This document shows positions 48,101 to 57,248 of a stretch of DNA of 64,000 bases, piece by piece. Position numbers and translations under genes: made by a program. The notes beneath the pieces are model-generated. The model did no database searches and had not been told where the DNA came from. It worked only from the letters and a program-made list of their open reading frames with translations. Position 1 is the first letter of the stretch, and the number at the start of each line of letters is the position of its first letter. This stretch comes from Sulfurimonas sp. (GTDB lineage Bacteria; Campylobacterota; Campylobacteria; Campylobacterales; Sulfurimonadaceae). The stretch lies in NCBI GenBank assembly GCA_016744115.1, contig JADGEZ010000001.1, positions 1 to 64,000 of the forward strand. The letters are read 5' to 3'.

Positions 48101-48106
48101 TATAAT
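48101..48106 (+). promoter_or_regulatory. -10 box of the glycosyltransferase operon
   Basis: TATAAT in TTGTTATAATTTC, 36 bases before the first glycosyltransferase ATG (48137). A weak AAAGAAA ribosome binding site follows. It divides the operon from the divergent valS. Confidence 0.5.
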
Positions 48107-48136
48107 TTCTAAAAAATATAACTTTAAAGAAATATT

Positions 48137-48883
48137 ATGAATACTCGACCTTTAGTATCAGTCATCACAGTAGTTTTTAACGGTGAAGCACATCTTGAAG
48201 AAACTATCAAAAGTGTACTCAATCAAACTTATGAAAATATAGAATATATTATAATTGATGGTGGTTCTACGGATGGAACTCTTGGTATTATTAAGAAATA
48301 TGAAGATAGAATAACTTATTGGATTAGTGAAAGTGATGAGGGGATTAGCGATGCTTTTAACAAAGGTGTAAAACAATCAAACGGCTATGTATTAATGCTC
48401 AATGCTGGAGACATCTTTAAATCTCAGAACATTATACAAGAGTGTAGTAAAGATTTAACTGGAGATATAATTTCTTTTGAGGTGCTAAGTATTGCAGGAA
48501 AAAAAGTAGGTTTAGCACATTATAAAGAAGAAACTGATTTAAGATTAGCTAGAGTACCCCATCAAGGTACTTTTGTACATAAAAACTTTTATACTCAACA
48601 TGCTGGCTATTCATTAGCTTTTAAAATACGGATGGATTATGAGTTTTTTGCTAGAAGCATTAAAATTGTTAAGCCTAAATTAATTAAGAATACAATAGTT
48701 ATATATGATAATGATGGTATATCCAGTACATTGAAAAATAAGTTTAGATTTGAGATGGAGGGTTTAATTATAGAGTATTTATATTTTAATAAAAATATTC
48801 TATATCTTTTTACAAGGTCAATTTATAGAGTGCTTAAGAGTATAATCTCAAGTACTTTAAGAAATTTTGGTATAAGAAAGTGA
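48137..48883 (+). CDS. Family 2 glycosyltransferase
   Basis: 248 aa, GT-A fold. SVITVVFNGEAHLEETIKSV, the nucleotide-sugar Asp in YIIIDGGSTDGT, and a DxD-like region NAGD. It resembles WcaA/PssE-like transferases that build surface polysaccharide on an undecaprenyl carrier. First gene of a five-gene operon. The sugar cannot be read from sequence. Confidence 0.85.
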   Translation: MNTRPLVSVITVVFNGEAHLEETIKSVLNQTYENIEYIIIDGGSTDGTLGIIKKYEDRITYWISESDEGISDAFNKGVKQSNGYVLMLNAGDIFKSQNIIQECSKDLTGDIISFEVLSIAGKKVGLAHYKEETDLRLARVPHQGTFVHKNFYTQHAGYSLAFKIRMDYEFFARSIKIVKPKLIKNTIVIYDNDGISSTLKNKFRFEMEGLIIEYLYFNKNILYLFTRSIYRVLKSIISSTLRNFGIRK

Positions 48884-49863
48884 AAAAAATACTTATTATA
48901 CATACTTTTGGACTTGGGGATATGATAATGTTCACCCCCACACTTCAAATAATTCATGAACTCTATCCAAATGCTAAAATAGACTTTCTTCTCTTTCAAA
49001 AACTCTCAGGAGAGGTCATTAAATATTGTGAAAAAATAAATAATATATATTACAGCAGCTTTAAGTTCAAAGATATTTTAAAAAGTATTTTATTTCTTAG
49101 AAGTATAAAATATGATTTAAGTATTTCTACATCAGGAACAAGTGTATATAAGGCTTCTATATTGTCATATTTAATTGCTTCAAAGCAAAGAGTCGGAGAA
49201 CTTAAGAAAATTAAGATACCGTTTTATACCAAAACAATACAATATGTAGAAAACATTCATAGAGTTGAAAATAATTTGAATTTAATGAATGCTTCTATAC
49301 AAAATGCAAAACCTTTTTTTTGCATTAACAAGAATGTAAAAAATATTTTAGATTTAAATACAGATAAGCTAAATATATGTATTCATGCTGGTTCTAATCT
49401 TAAATTTAAAAATAAACGATGGGCAAAGGAATATTTTATTGTACTGATAAAATTACTATTAAATAAATATAACTGTAATATATATATTATCTCAGGAAAA
49501 GATGAACTTGAAGTATCTCGGTATATTAGTGAAAAAACTCGCACTAAACTCATTGAGGATAAGTTTTTACATGAAATAGCTTATTTTATGTCAAATTGTG
49601 ATGTGATGATTAATACTGATTCTGGTCTTGGACATATAGCATCTTGTTTTGATATGAAGATTTTTACAATCTTTGGTCCAGCTAAAGAGTATAAAGTGAA
49701 GCCATTTTCTAAGAATGCTTATAGCATTAAACTAAGTTTAGATTGTCAGCCTTGCTATGGTAAAAGAGCGGTATTTTGTAAAAATATTGAATGCCTAAAT
49801 AATTTAGAACCTTTAAAAGTTTTTGAAGAAATTTCTATAGTATTGGATAAAAATGATAAATAA
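48880..49863 (+). CDS. Family 9 glycosyltransferase (heptosyltransferase-like)
   Basis: 327 aa, GT-B fold. HTFGLGDMIMFTPTLQII at the start and MINTDSGLGHIASCFDMKIFTI, FGPA at the donor site identify family 9, as in LPS heptosyltransferases. A Cys-rich tail (CQPCYGKRAVFCKNIEC) is present, as in some WaaF-like proteins. GTG start overlapping the previous stop. Confidence 0.85.
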   Translation: MKKILIIHTFGLGDMIMFTPTLQIIHELYPNAKIDFLLFQKLSGEVIKYCEKINNIYYSSFKFKDILKSILFLRSIKYDLSISTSGTSVYKASILSYLIASKQRVGELKKIKIPFYTKTIQYVENIHRVENNLNLMNASIQNAKPFFCINKNVKNILDLNTDKLNICIHAGSNLKFKNKRWAKEYFIVLIKLLLNKYNCNIYIISGKDELEVSRYISEKTRTKLIEDKFLHEIAYFMSNCDVMINTDSGLGHIASCFDMKIFTIFGPAKEYKVKPFSKNAYSIKLSLDCQPCYGKRAVFCKNIECLNNLEPLKVFEEISIVLDKNDK

Positions 49864-50602
49864 ATTGGTTTCTGTAATCATGCCATCATATAATTCTATG
49901 AAACATATCTCAGATGCAATTGACTCAGTGCTTAATCAAACATATAAGTATTGGGAATTAATTATAGTAGATGATAAATCGCCAGATAATGCAAATCATA
50001 TTATTAAGAAATATATTGAGCTAGATAAAAGAATCATATTAATCAAGTTAGAAGAAAACAGCGGTGCCGCAGTCGCTAGAAACATTGCTATAAAAGAAGC
50101 CAAAGGTAGATATATAGCTTTTTTAGATTCTGATGATTTATGGCTTACTCAAAAGTTAGAAAGACAGATACAGTTTATGATTGATAACAAATGTGCATTA
50201 TCTTATAGTAATTATAATACGATAAATGAAAATGGTGAGATGCTGAGTAAAGTAATAAGACCACCATTAAAATTAACATATAACAAACTTTTAAAATCCA
50301 ACTATATAGGCTGTTTAACTGCAATTTATGATACAAATATAATTGGAAAGGTTTATATGCCTCTGATTAAAAAAAGACAAGACTATGCTTTATGGCTAAA
50401 AATATTAAAAAAAATAGATTTTGCATATGCTATAGATGAAAATTTGGCTACATACAGAATTATGTTAAATTCTATCTCTAGTAACAAACTGAAACTTTTA
50501 AAATATAATTATATGCTGTTTAGAAAGTATGAAAATTTTTCTATTGTAAAATCTGTGTATTATTTAACTTGGAATATTTTCATAAGGGTGACTATGAGAT
50601 GA
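49853..50602 (+). CDS. Family 2 glycosyltransferase
   Basis: 249 aa, GT-A fold with SVIMPSYNSMKHISDAIDS, IVDDKSPDN and the DSDD metal motif in IAFLDSDDLWL. Its ATG lies inside the previous gene's end (11-base overlap) and its stop overlaps the next start as ATGA. Substrate unknown. Confidence 0.88.
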   Translation: MINKLVSVIMPSYNSMKHISDAIDSVLNQTYKYWELIIVDDKSPDNANHIIKKYIELDKRIILIKLEENSGAAVARNIAIKEAKGRYIAFLDSDDLWLTQKLERQIQFMIDNKCALSYSNYNTINENGEMLSKVIRPPLKLTYNKLLKSNYIGCLTAIYDTNIIGKVYMPLIKKRQDYALWLKILKKIDFAYAIDENLATYRIMLNSISSNKLKLLKYNYMLFRKYENFSIVKSVYYLTWNIFIRVTMR

Positions 50603-51573
50603 TAACATTAATAGGTGGTTCAGGTTTCATTGGGACAAGATTAGCTAGTAGATTATTCAATAACTCAAAAAAATTTAAGATAATAGATAAACAGATGAGT
50701 AAAGTTTTTAATATCACTTGTGCTGTTGCTGATGTAAGAGATATTGATTCTATAAGAAAAGAGTTATCAAATGATGCAGTTATTATAAATTTAGCAGCAG
50801 AACATAGAGATGATGTCAGTCCAAAAAGTTTGTATGACGATGTTAATGTTCAGGGGGCAAAAAACATATGCGAGATAGCAGAAGAAAAAAAAATAAGTAC
50901 AATTATATTTACAAGTAGTGTAGCAGTTTATGGTTTTGCACCTATTAATACGGATGAAAATGGTAAGATTAATTATTTTAATGATTATGGGCGTACGAAA
51001 TATGAGGCTGAACTTGTATATAAAAAATGGCAAGCTAAAGATCCTCAAGCACGAAAACTTGTCATAATAAGACCGACTGTAGTTTTTGGTGAAAACAATA
51101 GAGGCAATGTATATAATTTATTTAAACAAATTTCTATGGGTAAATTTATTATGATTGGTAATGGAAACAACTCTAAATCAATGGCATATGTAGAAAATTT
51201 AGCAGCTTTTATAGAATATAGTTTAAGCTTTGAAAATGGTGTACATATTTATAACTATATTGATAAACCCGATATAACAATGAATGTATTGATAGAAAAT
51301 ATTTTTAAAGCTTTTGGTAAAAAAGATAAAATAAAGTTACGAGTACCTTACCTGATTGCCTATCTTATCGGAAATATTTTTGATATTCTTTCAAAAATTA
51401 CAGGGAAAAAATTTACGATTAGTTCTATTAGAATAAAGAAATTTTGTATGGACAGTATGTATAATACTAATATGCAAAAGACAGGCTTTATTCCACCAGT
51501 AAAAATAGAAGATGCTTTACTCAAAACAATCAAATATGAATTTACAGATAATAATAATAATAATAATAGATAA
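50599..51573 (+). CDS. NAD-dependent epimerase/dehydratase
   Basis: 324 aa, extended SDR. Rossmann loop GGSGFIGTRLA, the YxxxK catalytic pair in YGRTKYEAE and the Thr/Ser at FTSSVAVYG. Such enzymes make UDP-sugars (e.g. 4-epimerases or GlcNAc epimerase-type). I start at ATG 50599, where it overlaps the stop of the glycosyltransferase as ATGA and leads into the Rossmann strand; the track's 50569 start adds a non-family extension. The C-terminus ends in a poly-Asn tail coded by AAT repeats. Confidence 0.88.
   Translation: MITLIGGSGFIGTRLASRLFNNSKKFKIIDKQMSKVFNITCAVADVRDIDSIRKELSNDAVIINLAAEHRDDVSPKSLYDDVNVQGAKNICEIAEEKKISTIIFTSSVAVYGFAPINTDENGKINYFNDYGRTKYEAELVYKKWQAKDPQARKLVIIRPTVVFGENNRGNVYNLFKQISMGKFIMIGNGNNSKSMAYVENLAAFIEYSLSFENGVHIYNYIDKPDITMNVLIENIFKAFGKKDKIKLRVPYLIAYLIGNIFDILSKITGKKFTISSIRIKKFCMDSMYNTNMQKTGFIPPVKIEDALLKTIKYEFTDNNNNNNR
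51550..51567 (+). repeat. AAT trinucleotide repeat at the epimerase C-terminus
   Basis: Six perfect AAT units code for six consecutive Asn before the final Arg and stop. Unit gain or loss would change the tail length without shifting the frame. It lies 3-6 codons before the stop, where such change should be harmless. Confidence 0.85.
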
Positions 51574-51597
51574 TCTAATATTTGAAAAAGGAAATTT

Positions 51598-52596
51598 ATG
51601 ATGATGGAAATCAGTTACTTAATTGTAGTATTTTTAGTATCATTTTGTATCATTTATTTTCTAGTAAAATATAAAAATGTCATCAATATACAAGCTCACA
51701 TCAACCATCGTTCTTTACATACTGTTACAGTACCTAACTCAGGTGGAATAGCAATCTTCATAGCTTTTATTATAGGTTTAGTCCTCTTAGATGTAGAGGT
51801 AGGTTATGAAGTAGTTTTATCTATGAGTATAGTTTTTGTATTTGGTTTATATGATGATATATATACTGCTAGTACTCGAGAAAAATTTTTAGTTTTGTTT
51901 TTAGTTGCGAATATACTTTTTTTTAATGCTTATGAGATAAAATACTTAGGAACTTATCTAGGATATGATATACAAATATCAAGTTTTGCTTCTTACATAT
52001 TTTTAGTATTTGTGATTGTCGGTTTTATTAATGGAATGAATCTCATAGATGGTTTAGATGGTTTAGTCTCAACAATTGGTATAATTATTTTAAGTTCATT
52101 TTTATATATAGGACTCAAAGTTTCTGATCAATTTTTAATTTCAATAACATCTTTATATATAGCATCACTCCTTGGCTATTTATATTTTAACTGGTCTCCA
52201 GCCAAAATTTTTATGGGCGATAACGGGAGTTTACCCTTAGGTTTGATTATAGCTATTATTGCTATCCATTGTGTTCAAATGCAGTATATTACTCCTATAT
52301 CTATCTTGATGCTTGCAGCTTTTCCTATACTAGATACTTTTTTTGTCATAACACAAAGAATACGCTCAGGTAAAAGTCCTTTTGTAGCAGATAAATCACA
52401 CATTCACCATATTGTATATAGACAACAAAAAAATAAGACTTCAAGAACAGTCATTATTTTAGGTTTAATGCAATTACTTCTTAGCTATATAGGTCTTGGC
52501 TTTAAAATCAAAGATGATAGTCTAATTTTAGGATTATTTATCTTAGTTTTTTTAATACTGTACTTCACATTAAGCCCCTGTAAAGAAAAACTATAA
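51598..52596 (+). CDS. Undecaprenyl-phosphate glycosyl-1-phosphate transferase (WecA/WbpL type)
   Basis: 332-aa polytopic membrane enzyme of the MraY/WecA family that starts O-antigen or surface-glycan synthesis on undecaprenyl phosphate. Motifs: NLIDGLDGLV and FMGDNGSLPLG (Mg and sugar sites), and the ISILMLAAFPILDTFFVI helix. The C-terminal HIHH motif is seen in DKSHIHHIV. It closes the operon, so chain start and transfer genes lie together. GlcNAc- versus other HexNAc-P specificity cannot be told. Confidence 0.9.
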   Translation: MMMEISYLIVVFLVSFCIIYFLVKYKNVINIQAHINHRSLHTVTVPNSGGIAIFIAFIIGLVLLDVEVGYEVVLSMSIVFVFGLYDDIYTASTREKFLVLFLVANILFFNAYEIKYLGTYLGYDIQISSFASYIFLVFVIVGFINGMNLIDGLDGLVSTIGIIILSSFLYIGLKVSDQFLISITSLYIASLLGYLYFNWSPAKIFMGDNGSLPLGLIIAIIAIHCVQMQYITPISILMLAAFPILDTFFVITQRIRSGKSPFVADKSHIHHIVYRQQKNKTSRTVIILGLMQLLLSYIGLGFKIKDDSLILGLFILVFLILYFTLSPCKEKL

Positions 52597-52616
52597 ACTT
52601 TTCATAAAATTTTATT

Positions 52617-52877
52617 TTAACTTTTAAAAAAATCTAATACATTTACATCTAAAGCCTTAGCTATTTTGTATATATGTTCTAAATTGAATCGCCTATTTTT
52701 TGTATAATTTTCTGCATTAGCATAAAATGCAGAAGATTTTTGTCCTATCATTAAAGCTAACTCCAATTGAGTTACTCCTTTATCTTGTCTAGCTTTTTTT
52801 ATATTCCTTGCTACGAGTTTTATGAACTCCTTAATCTCTTTTTCTTCAGCCACACATAAGTTCTCAAATACACTCAA
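52617..52877 (-). CDS. XRE family transcriptional regulator
   Basis: 86 aa, one helix-turn-helix of the Cro/C1 type: ARQDKGVTQLELALMIGQKS then FYANAENYTKN, with a helical tail ending LDVNVLDFF. It is typical of small single-domain regulators. Targets unknown; it is divergent from the GGDEF gene, and convergent with the glycan operon. Confidence 0.85.
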   Translation of the reverse strand: MSVFENLCVAEEKEIKEFIKLVARNIKKARQDKGVTQLELALMIGQKSSAFYANAENYTKNRRFNLEHIYKIAKALDVNVLDFFKS

Positions 52878-53037
52878 AATTGCTCCTTATTATTAATTTA
52901 TAAGTTAATTAATAATCTTTTAAATTATATGTAGTTACAATCTATGAAGCAATCTCTTATGAGTTACTGACTTATGGGCTATTAAAGGTGATACTATTTA
53001 TAATTCAATAGATACAATTCTTAATAATGCTTCATTA

Positions 53038-53781
53038 TTGGTTTATATACTAAACCCTCAAAACAATAAAGTTATTTATAGTAATGCAAAATGTATTGAG
53101 GAATTTGGGGACTTCAACGGTATGGACATTAAACTTGTAGAAAAAAAATTTATAAATAGCAAACATTATATTTTTAAAGAAAGTATCATACTATGGGAAA
53201 ACAATATTGAAGTTAAACTAAGGATTTGTATAGACATTACCCACTATAAATATACACAAGAGAAAATCATGAAACTAGCTTATTATGATGATTTAACAAA
53301 ACTAGCAAACAGAGTACTTTTTAAAGAGTATTTACTTCAAGCGGCACATAATTCTATCAGAACTACTCATTACCACGCACTTTTATTCATAGACTTGGAT
53401 GATTTTAAAATTATTAATGATAAATTAGGGCATCATATAGGAGATAAAGTTCTCTATGAAGTTGCTATGAGAATTAAATCTTGTATTCGTGATAACGATA
53501 TAGTTGCAAGATTAGGCGGCGATGAATTTGTTGTACTCATAGACACCCATGAAAAAGAAAGAAAATATATAGAAGACAGCTTAATAAATGTTATAAATAA
53601 AATTCTTTTTTCTATTGAAAACCCCTACCCTATCTTAAAAAATAAGTTCTCCATTAGTGCTAGTATAGGGATTAAACTATTTAATACTGAGCCATCTTCA
53701 ATAGATGAGTTGATTATTCATGCAGATATTGCAATGTATAAGGCTAAGTCAAATGGTAAAAACACTTTTTTTATATCATAA
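53038..53781 (+). CDS. GGDEF-domain protein with a PAS-like N-terminus
   Basis: A diguanylate cyclase candidate: the intact RLGGDEFVVLI motif makes c-di-GMP, with DLDDFKIINDKLGHHIGDKVL. The N-terminal ~75 residues look like a PAS fold (LNPQNNKVIYSNAKCIEEFG). The track's start is TTG at 53038 with no good ribosome binding site. The same frame is open upstream to a TGA at 52960-52962 and codes plausible PAS residues (DTIYNSIDTILNNA), so the true start is probably earlier or lost by a frameshift near 52965. An I-site cannot be judged safely. Confidence 0.75.
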   Translation: MVYILNPQNNKVIYSNAKCIEEFGDFNGMDIKLVEKKFINSKHYIFKESIILWENNIEVKLRICIDITHYKYTQEKIMKLAYYDDLTKLANRVLFKEYLLQAAHNSIRTTHYHALLFIDLDDFKIINDKLGHHIGDKVLYEVAMRIKSCIRDNDIVARLGGDEFVVLIDTHEKERKYIEDSLINVINKILFSIENPYPILKNKFSISASIGIKLFNTEPSSIDELIIHADIAMYKAKSNGKNTFFIS

Positions 53782-55722
53782 ACTATTTATCTCTTCTTCC
53801 TTCTCTTGGATACTCAAAAGTTCCTCAACTTTTTGCTCATAAATCTCTTGAAGTTTTTCAAGTTCTTTAGCTAGTATAGCTAAACCTATCTCTTCATAAC
53901 AGGAGGGATTAGCCAAACAATTATTTTTTTCTTCTATCTTTTCTTCAAGTTCATCTATCTCTTTGGGAAGTTTTTCTAAGGCTATTTTTTCTTTAAAGCT
54001 AAGTTTGAGGACTTTTGGTTTTTCTCTTAGACTTTCTTTAACTACTTCAGTTTTCTTAGCATCAGCTTCCATTGCGTCAAGTTCTTTGAGTTCTTTTTCT
54101 AAATCTAAATATTGCGAATACTGTTGATGTGAGACTTCTATATGTTTGTTTTCTTTAAATATAAAAAGTTTTTTAGCAATTTTATCAACAAAGTATCTAT
54201 CATGGCTTACTATGATAACAGCACCAGAAAAGTTTGTTAGTTGCTCTTCTAGAATATTTATAGTTGGTATATCTAAGTCATTTGTAGGCTCATCTAAAAT
54301 CAAAATATCTACTTCTAAGGTAAAAAGTAAGGCAAGGGCAATTCTATTTTTTTCGCCACCGCTTAATACGGCGATTTTTTTCTCTAAAAATTCACGAGGA
54401 AAAAGAAAGTTTTTTAAGTATCCATACACATGCATATCTTTTCCCCGTACGCTTACTCTATCTCCACCATGAGGGCAAAATGTTTCCATTAAGTTTTTAG
54501 AATCATCTAACATCTCACGATGTTGATCGAAGTAGCCGATTTTAAATTCACCTTGTTTGATTGTTCCACTTGTTGGTTTAAGTCGTCCTAGTAAGGCTTT
54601 TAGAAGTGTGGATTTTCCACTTCCATTTGGTCCTACTATGGCGATAACATCTTTTTGTAAAATTCTTGTTGTAAACTCCTTGAGTAGCTCTTTATTTCCA
54701 AGAGTAAGAGATAAATTTTCCACCTCAAAAAGCATCTTTTGTTTGTTTATGCTTTTATCACGGTTAAAATGTTTTGCTTCTCTTTGGAGTTCTACAGACA
54801 TTTTTCTAATTTTTGCAGGATTATTTTTAGCATCTTCTCTTAAAGTCATAAGACGATCTTTTCTTCCCTCATTGCGTTTAAGTCTTGCTCTAACACCACG
54901 AGCAAACCATTCATTTTCACGCTTTAAAACCCCTAAGAGATTGTCATGTTGTTTTTGAAGTGTTCGTATCCATTCAGCTTTTTGCAAAAGATAGTTAGAG
55001 TATCCACCCGTATATTCTCTTAATGCACAGTCCTCAATTTCTATAGATTTTGTTGCAATTTTATCTATAAAATATCTATCGTGAGAGATGAAAATAAGTG
55101 TAAACTTTTCTCTTAAAATCAACTCTTCTAAAAATTCGACCATGTACACATCAAGATGATTAGTAGGTTCATCAAGAAGTAAAACATCTGGTTTTTGCAA
55201 AAGTAAGGATGCCAAGGCAACACGCCTTTGCTCCCCTCCACTAAGTAAAACGATGGGCTTATTTTCATATTCTTTAAGGTTAAAATGCTCAATTATGCGT
55301 TGTATCTTATCGTCTAAGTTCCAAGCATTATGATGGTCTATATACTTACAAAGGTCTTCATGTTCATCTATGAGTTTTTTATTTTCAAAGTCCTGCGCTA
55401 AAAGTAAAGAAAGCTCGTTGTACCTAGTTTTAGCAGTATTGAGTTCTCTTAATCCATCTTCAACAGCTTCTCTAACCGTATGACCCTCTTTAAAGTTTGG
55501 TCGTTGATCTAGCATTTTTATTTCTAAGTTATTTTTTATTATTCTTCTTCCAGCGTCATATTCTAAAGTTCCATGAACGATTTTCATTAAAGTGGATTTT
55601 CCACTCCCATTTTTGCCTATGATAACAATGCGTTCACCCTCATCTATATGAAAGTTTATTTGAGAAAGTATCTTTTGAGCGGAATAGTGTTTTGAGATGT
55701 CTTGTAGGTCTATGAGTGCCAT
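53776..55722 (-). CDS. ABC-F family ATPase (Uup type)
   Basis: 648 aa with two ABC domains and no membrane helices, typical of ribosome-associated ABC-F proteins. Walker A GKNGSGKSTLMK and GPNGSGKSTLLK; signatures LSGGEQRRVALA and LSGGEKNRIALA; Walker B LLLDEPTNHLD and LILDEPTNDLD. A C-terminal coiled coil (EKLPKEIDELEEKIEE) is like Uup's DNA-binding tail. Likely role in translation quality control. It ends overlapping the GGDEF gene by six bases. Confidence 0.92.
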   Translation of the reverse strand: MALIDLQDISKHYSAQKILSQINFHIDEGERIVIIGKNGSGKSTLMKIVHGTLEYDAGRRIIKNNLEIKMLDQRPNFKEGHTVREAVEDGLRELNTAKTRYNELSLLLAQDFENKKLIDEHEDLCKYIDHHNAWNLDDKIQRIIEHFNLKEYENKPIVLLSGGEQRRVALASLLLQKPDVLLLDEPTNHLDVYMVEFLEELILREKFTLIFISHDRYFIDKIATKSIEIEDCALREYTGGYSNYLLQKAEWIRTLQKQHDNLLGVLKRENEWFARGVRARLKRNEGRKDRLMTLREDAKNNPAKIRKMSVELQREAKHFNRDKSINKQKMLFEVENLSLTLGNKELLKEFTTRILQKDVIAIVGPNGSGKSTLLKALLGRLKPTSGTIKQGEFKIGYFDQHREMLDDSKNLMETFCPHGGDRVSVRGKDMHVYGYLKNFLFPREFLEKKIAVLSGGEKNRIALALLFTLEVDILILDEPTNDLDIPTINILEEQLTNFSGAVIIVSHDRYFVDKIAKKLFIFKENKHIEVSHQQYSQYLDLEKELKELDAMEADAKKTEVVKESLREKPKVLKLSFKEKIALEKLPKEIDELEEKIEEKNNCLANPSCYEEIGLAILAKELEKLQEIYEQKVEELLSIQEKEEEINSL

Positions 55723-55797
55723 TTATATGTCTTATTTTGATTTATCTAATGATAGCTTTTAAATGGTTAAGAGATGCTTTTAAAAATTGTATTTGCC

Positions 55798-55821
55798 CAA
55801 TAGCACTGCATGCAGGTATTG
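55798..55821. terminator. Inverted repeat after the porin gene
   Basis: CAATA-gca-CTGCA/TGCAG-g-TATTG forms an imperfect hairpin with a CTGCATGCAG core, in the gap between the porin stop and the ABC-F start. It may end porin transcription. No strong T-tract follows, so this is tentative. Confidence 0.35.
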
Positions 55822-55838
55822 AGCAAGGTTGCTTATGT

Positions 55839-57158
55839 TTAAAATTTATAAGCAGCTATTACACGGAAGTGATTCATCTCTCTATCTTTTACTTTGCCAC
55901 TTAAAACAACTTCATCATATTCACTTACACGGATTGTGTTAAATATTTTGAGTGTCAATGCTTTAAGAGGTTTATATGCTAAGATTATATCTATCTCGGT
56001 TGCATCGTTAAGGGCTGCTTTTGAACCTTTGAACAATGTTTGCGATTTGCCATAGTTAGCATAACTAGCGAGGAATTTTAAACCTTTTGTAATTACATAG
56101 TGTCCACCTATTTTATAAGCACTTACATTATCTCTGTACTGATTTCTTGAAAATAATGAGCTTGTGTAAGCTGGATCAGAACCCCATGTGTTTAAAAAAC
56201 CTTTATTTGAATCTGAATCATTAGAAGCATTGTAAGCTAAATAAGCTGACCAATTCTTGTTGCCTATTTTTGCCTTAGCACCATACATACTAAAGTCTAA
56301 ATCTCCTTTGAGGTCTTTTCCTATGTTGCTTTGGTCTAAATACTGAGCTTGTAATGTTAGGGCTGTCCCTTTCATCACAGGCATCTTATAAGATACATCT
56401 GCATATATCATATTCGCTATATCATGAGCATAATAATCCCAAAGAGATAATTTAAGATTTTTACTCATATTATAAGAGATATTTGCAGCCGTCATACCAT
56501 CAGTTCTCTCAACACCCCCAGCTGTTCCAATGTTATGAAATTTAGCTTGTTCAAATTTTCCACCAACATTTACAGGTTTTTGACTAGAACCAGCAGTACC
56601 AGTTCCCTCACCAATTAAACCCCAATCAGTCGTGCTTCTTGAGCCATAAGACATAGCATTAATATGAGATACGCTAAGAGAAAGAGATGGTGTAGCCTTA
56701 TACTTCAAGATAGCCGCTTCATAAAAGTTTGGCATTAAAGACCATTTGATTTTAGTTAAAGGAGTGTTTAAAATCTGACGACCAGCTCTAACAAAAAGAT
56801 GTTTATTTTTATACTCTAAGTAAGCTTGACCAAGAAGAGCATTTGTTTCCCCTCTAGGAGAGGTAAACATACCATTTGCAGGTTTGTTGTCAGCCTCATC
56901 CCATTTTGTAAAACTAGTGTCACCATTGGCATAAAAAGCTGCCCCAAACTTTAACCCTTTATATACTGCAGGAGTAACATACTTTAATGTTGCTAGATAA
57001 CCACTCCCATTTTCTGGTGCAAAACCATTAGTGTTATCACTAAGAATATGCATAGCTTTTATTTGACCTGAAACTTTTCCATCAGAAAAAGCTGCTGATT
57101 GCAAAGATGCTGTTACAAGTAATGATGCTACTGCTACTGAAATTACGATTTTTTTCAT
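55839..57158 (-). CDS. Outer membrane porin, OprD-like
   Basis: 439 aa with a signal peptide (residues 1-22, VISVAVASLLVTASLQSAA). The rest alternates in short strands with many Gly, Tyr, Asn and aromatic residues, and ends in a C-terminal Phe (RVIAAYKF), the outer-membrane barrel signal. Segments such as AYLEYKNKHLFVRAGRQIL and SLSVSHINAMSYGSR resemble the OprD-type porins of Campylobacterota. Substrate unknown. It is 91 bases downstream of the multiheme cytochrome, so the two may share a transcript. Confidence 0.82.
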   Translation of the reverse strand: MKKIVISVAVASLLVTASLQSAAFSDGKVSGQIKAMHILSDNTNGFAPENGSGYLATLKYVTPAVYKGLKFGAAFYANGDTSFTKWDEADNKPANGMFTSPRGETNALLGQAYLEYKNKHLFVRAGRQILNTPLTKIKWSLMPNFYEAAILKYKATPSLSLSVSHINAMSYGSRSTTDWGLIGEGTGTAGSSQKPVNVGGKFEQAKFHNIGTAGGVERTDGMTAANISYNMSKNLKLSLWDYYAHDIANMIYADVSYKMPVMKGTALTLQAQYLDQSNIGKDLKGDLDFSMYGAKAKIGNKNWSAYLAYNASNDSDSNKGFLNTWGSDPAYTSSLFSRNQYRDNVSAYKIGGHYVITKGLKFLASYANYGKSQTLFKGSKAALNDATEIDIILAYKPLKALTLKIFNTIRVSEYDEVVLSGKVKDREMNHFRVIAAYKF

Positions 57159-57248
57159 TTAATTATCCTTTTTTATATGTTGGTGTAATAGTTACAAATT
57201 ATCATCAACTCTATGTTACTCAAATGTTAATAGATTGTTAATAAGACC

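Noticed and set aside
54146-54958. Two ORFs opposite the ABC-F gene
   Set aside because: Shadows of ABC motifs; the real frame carries all Walker and signature motifs.
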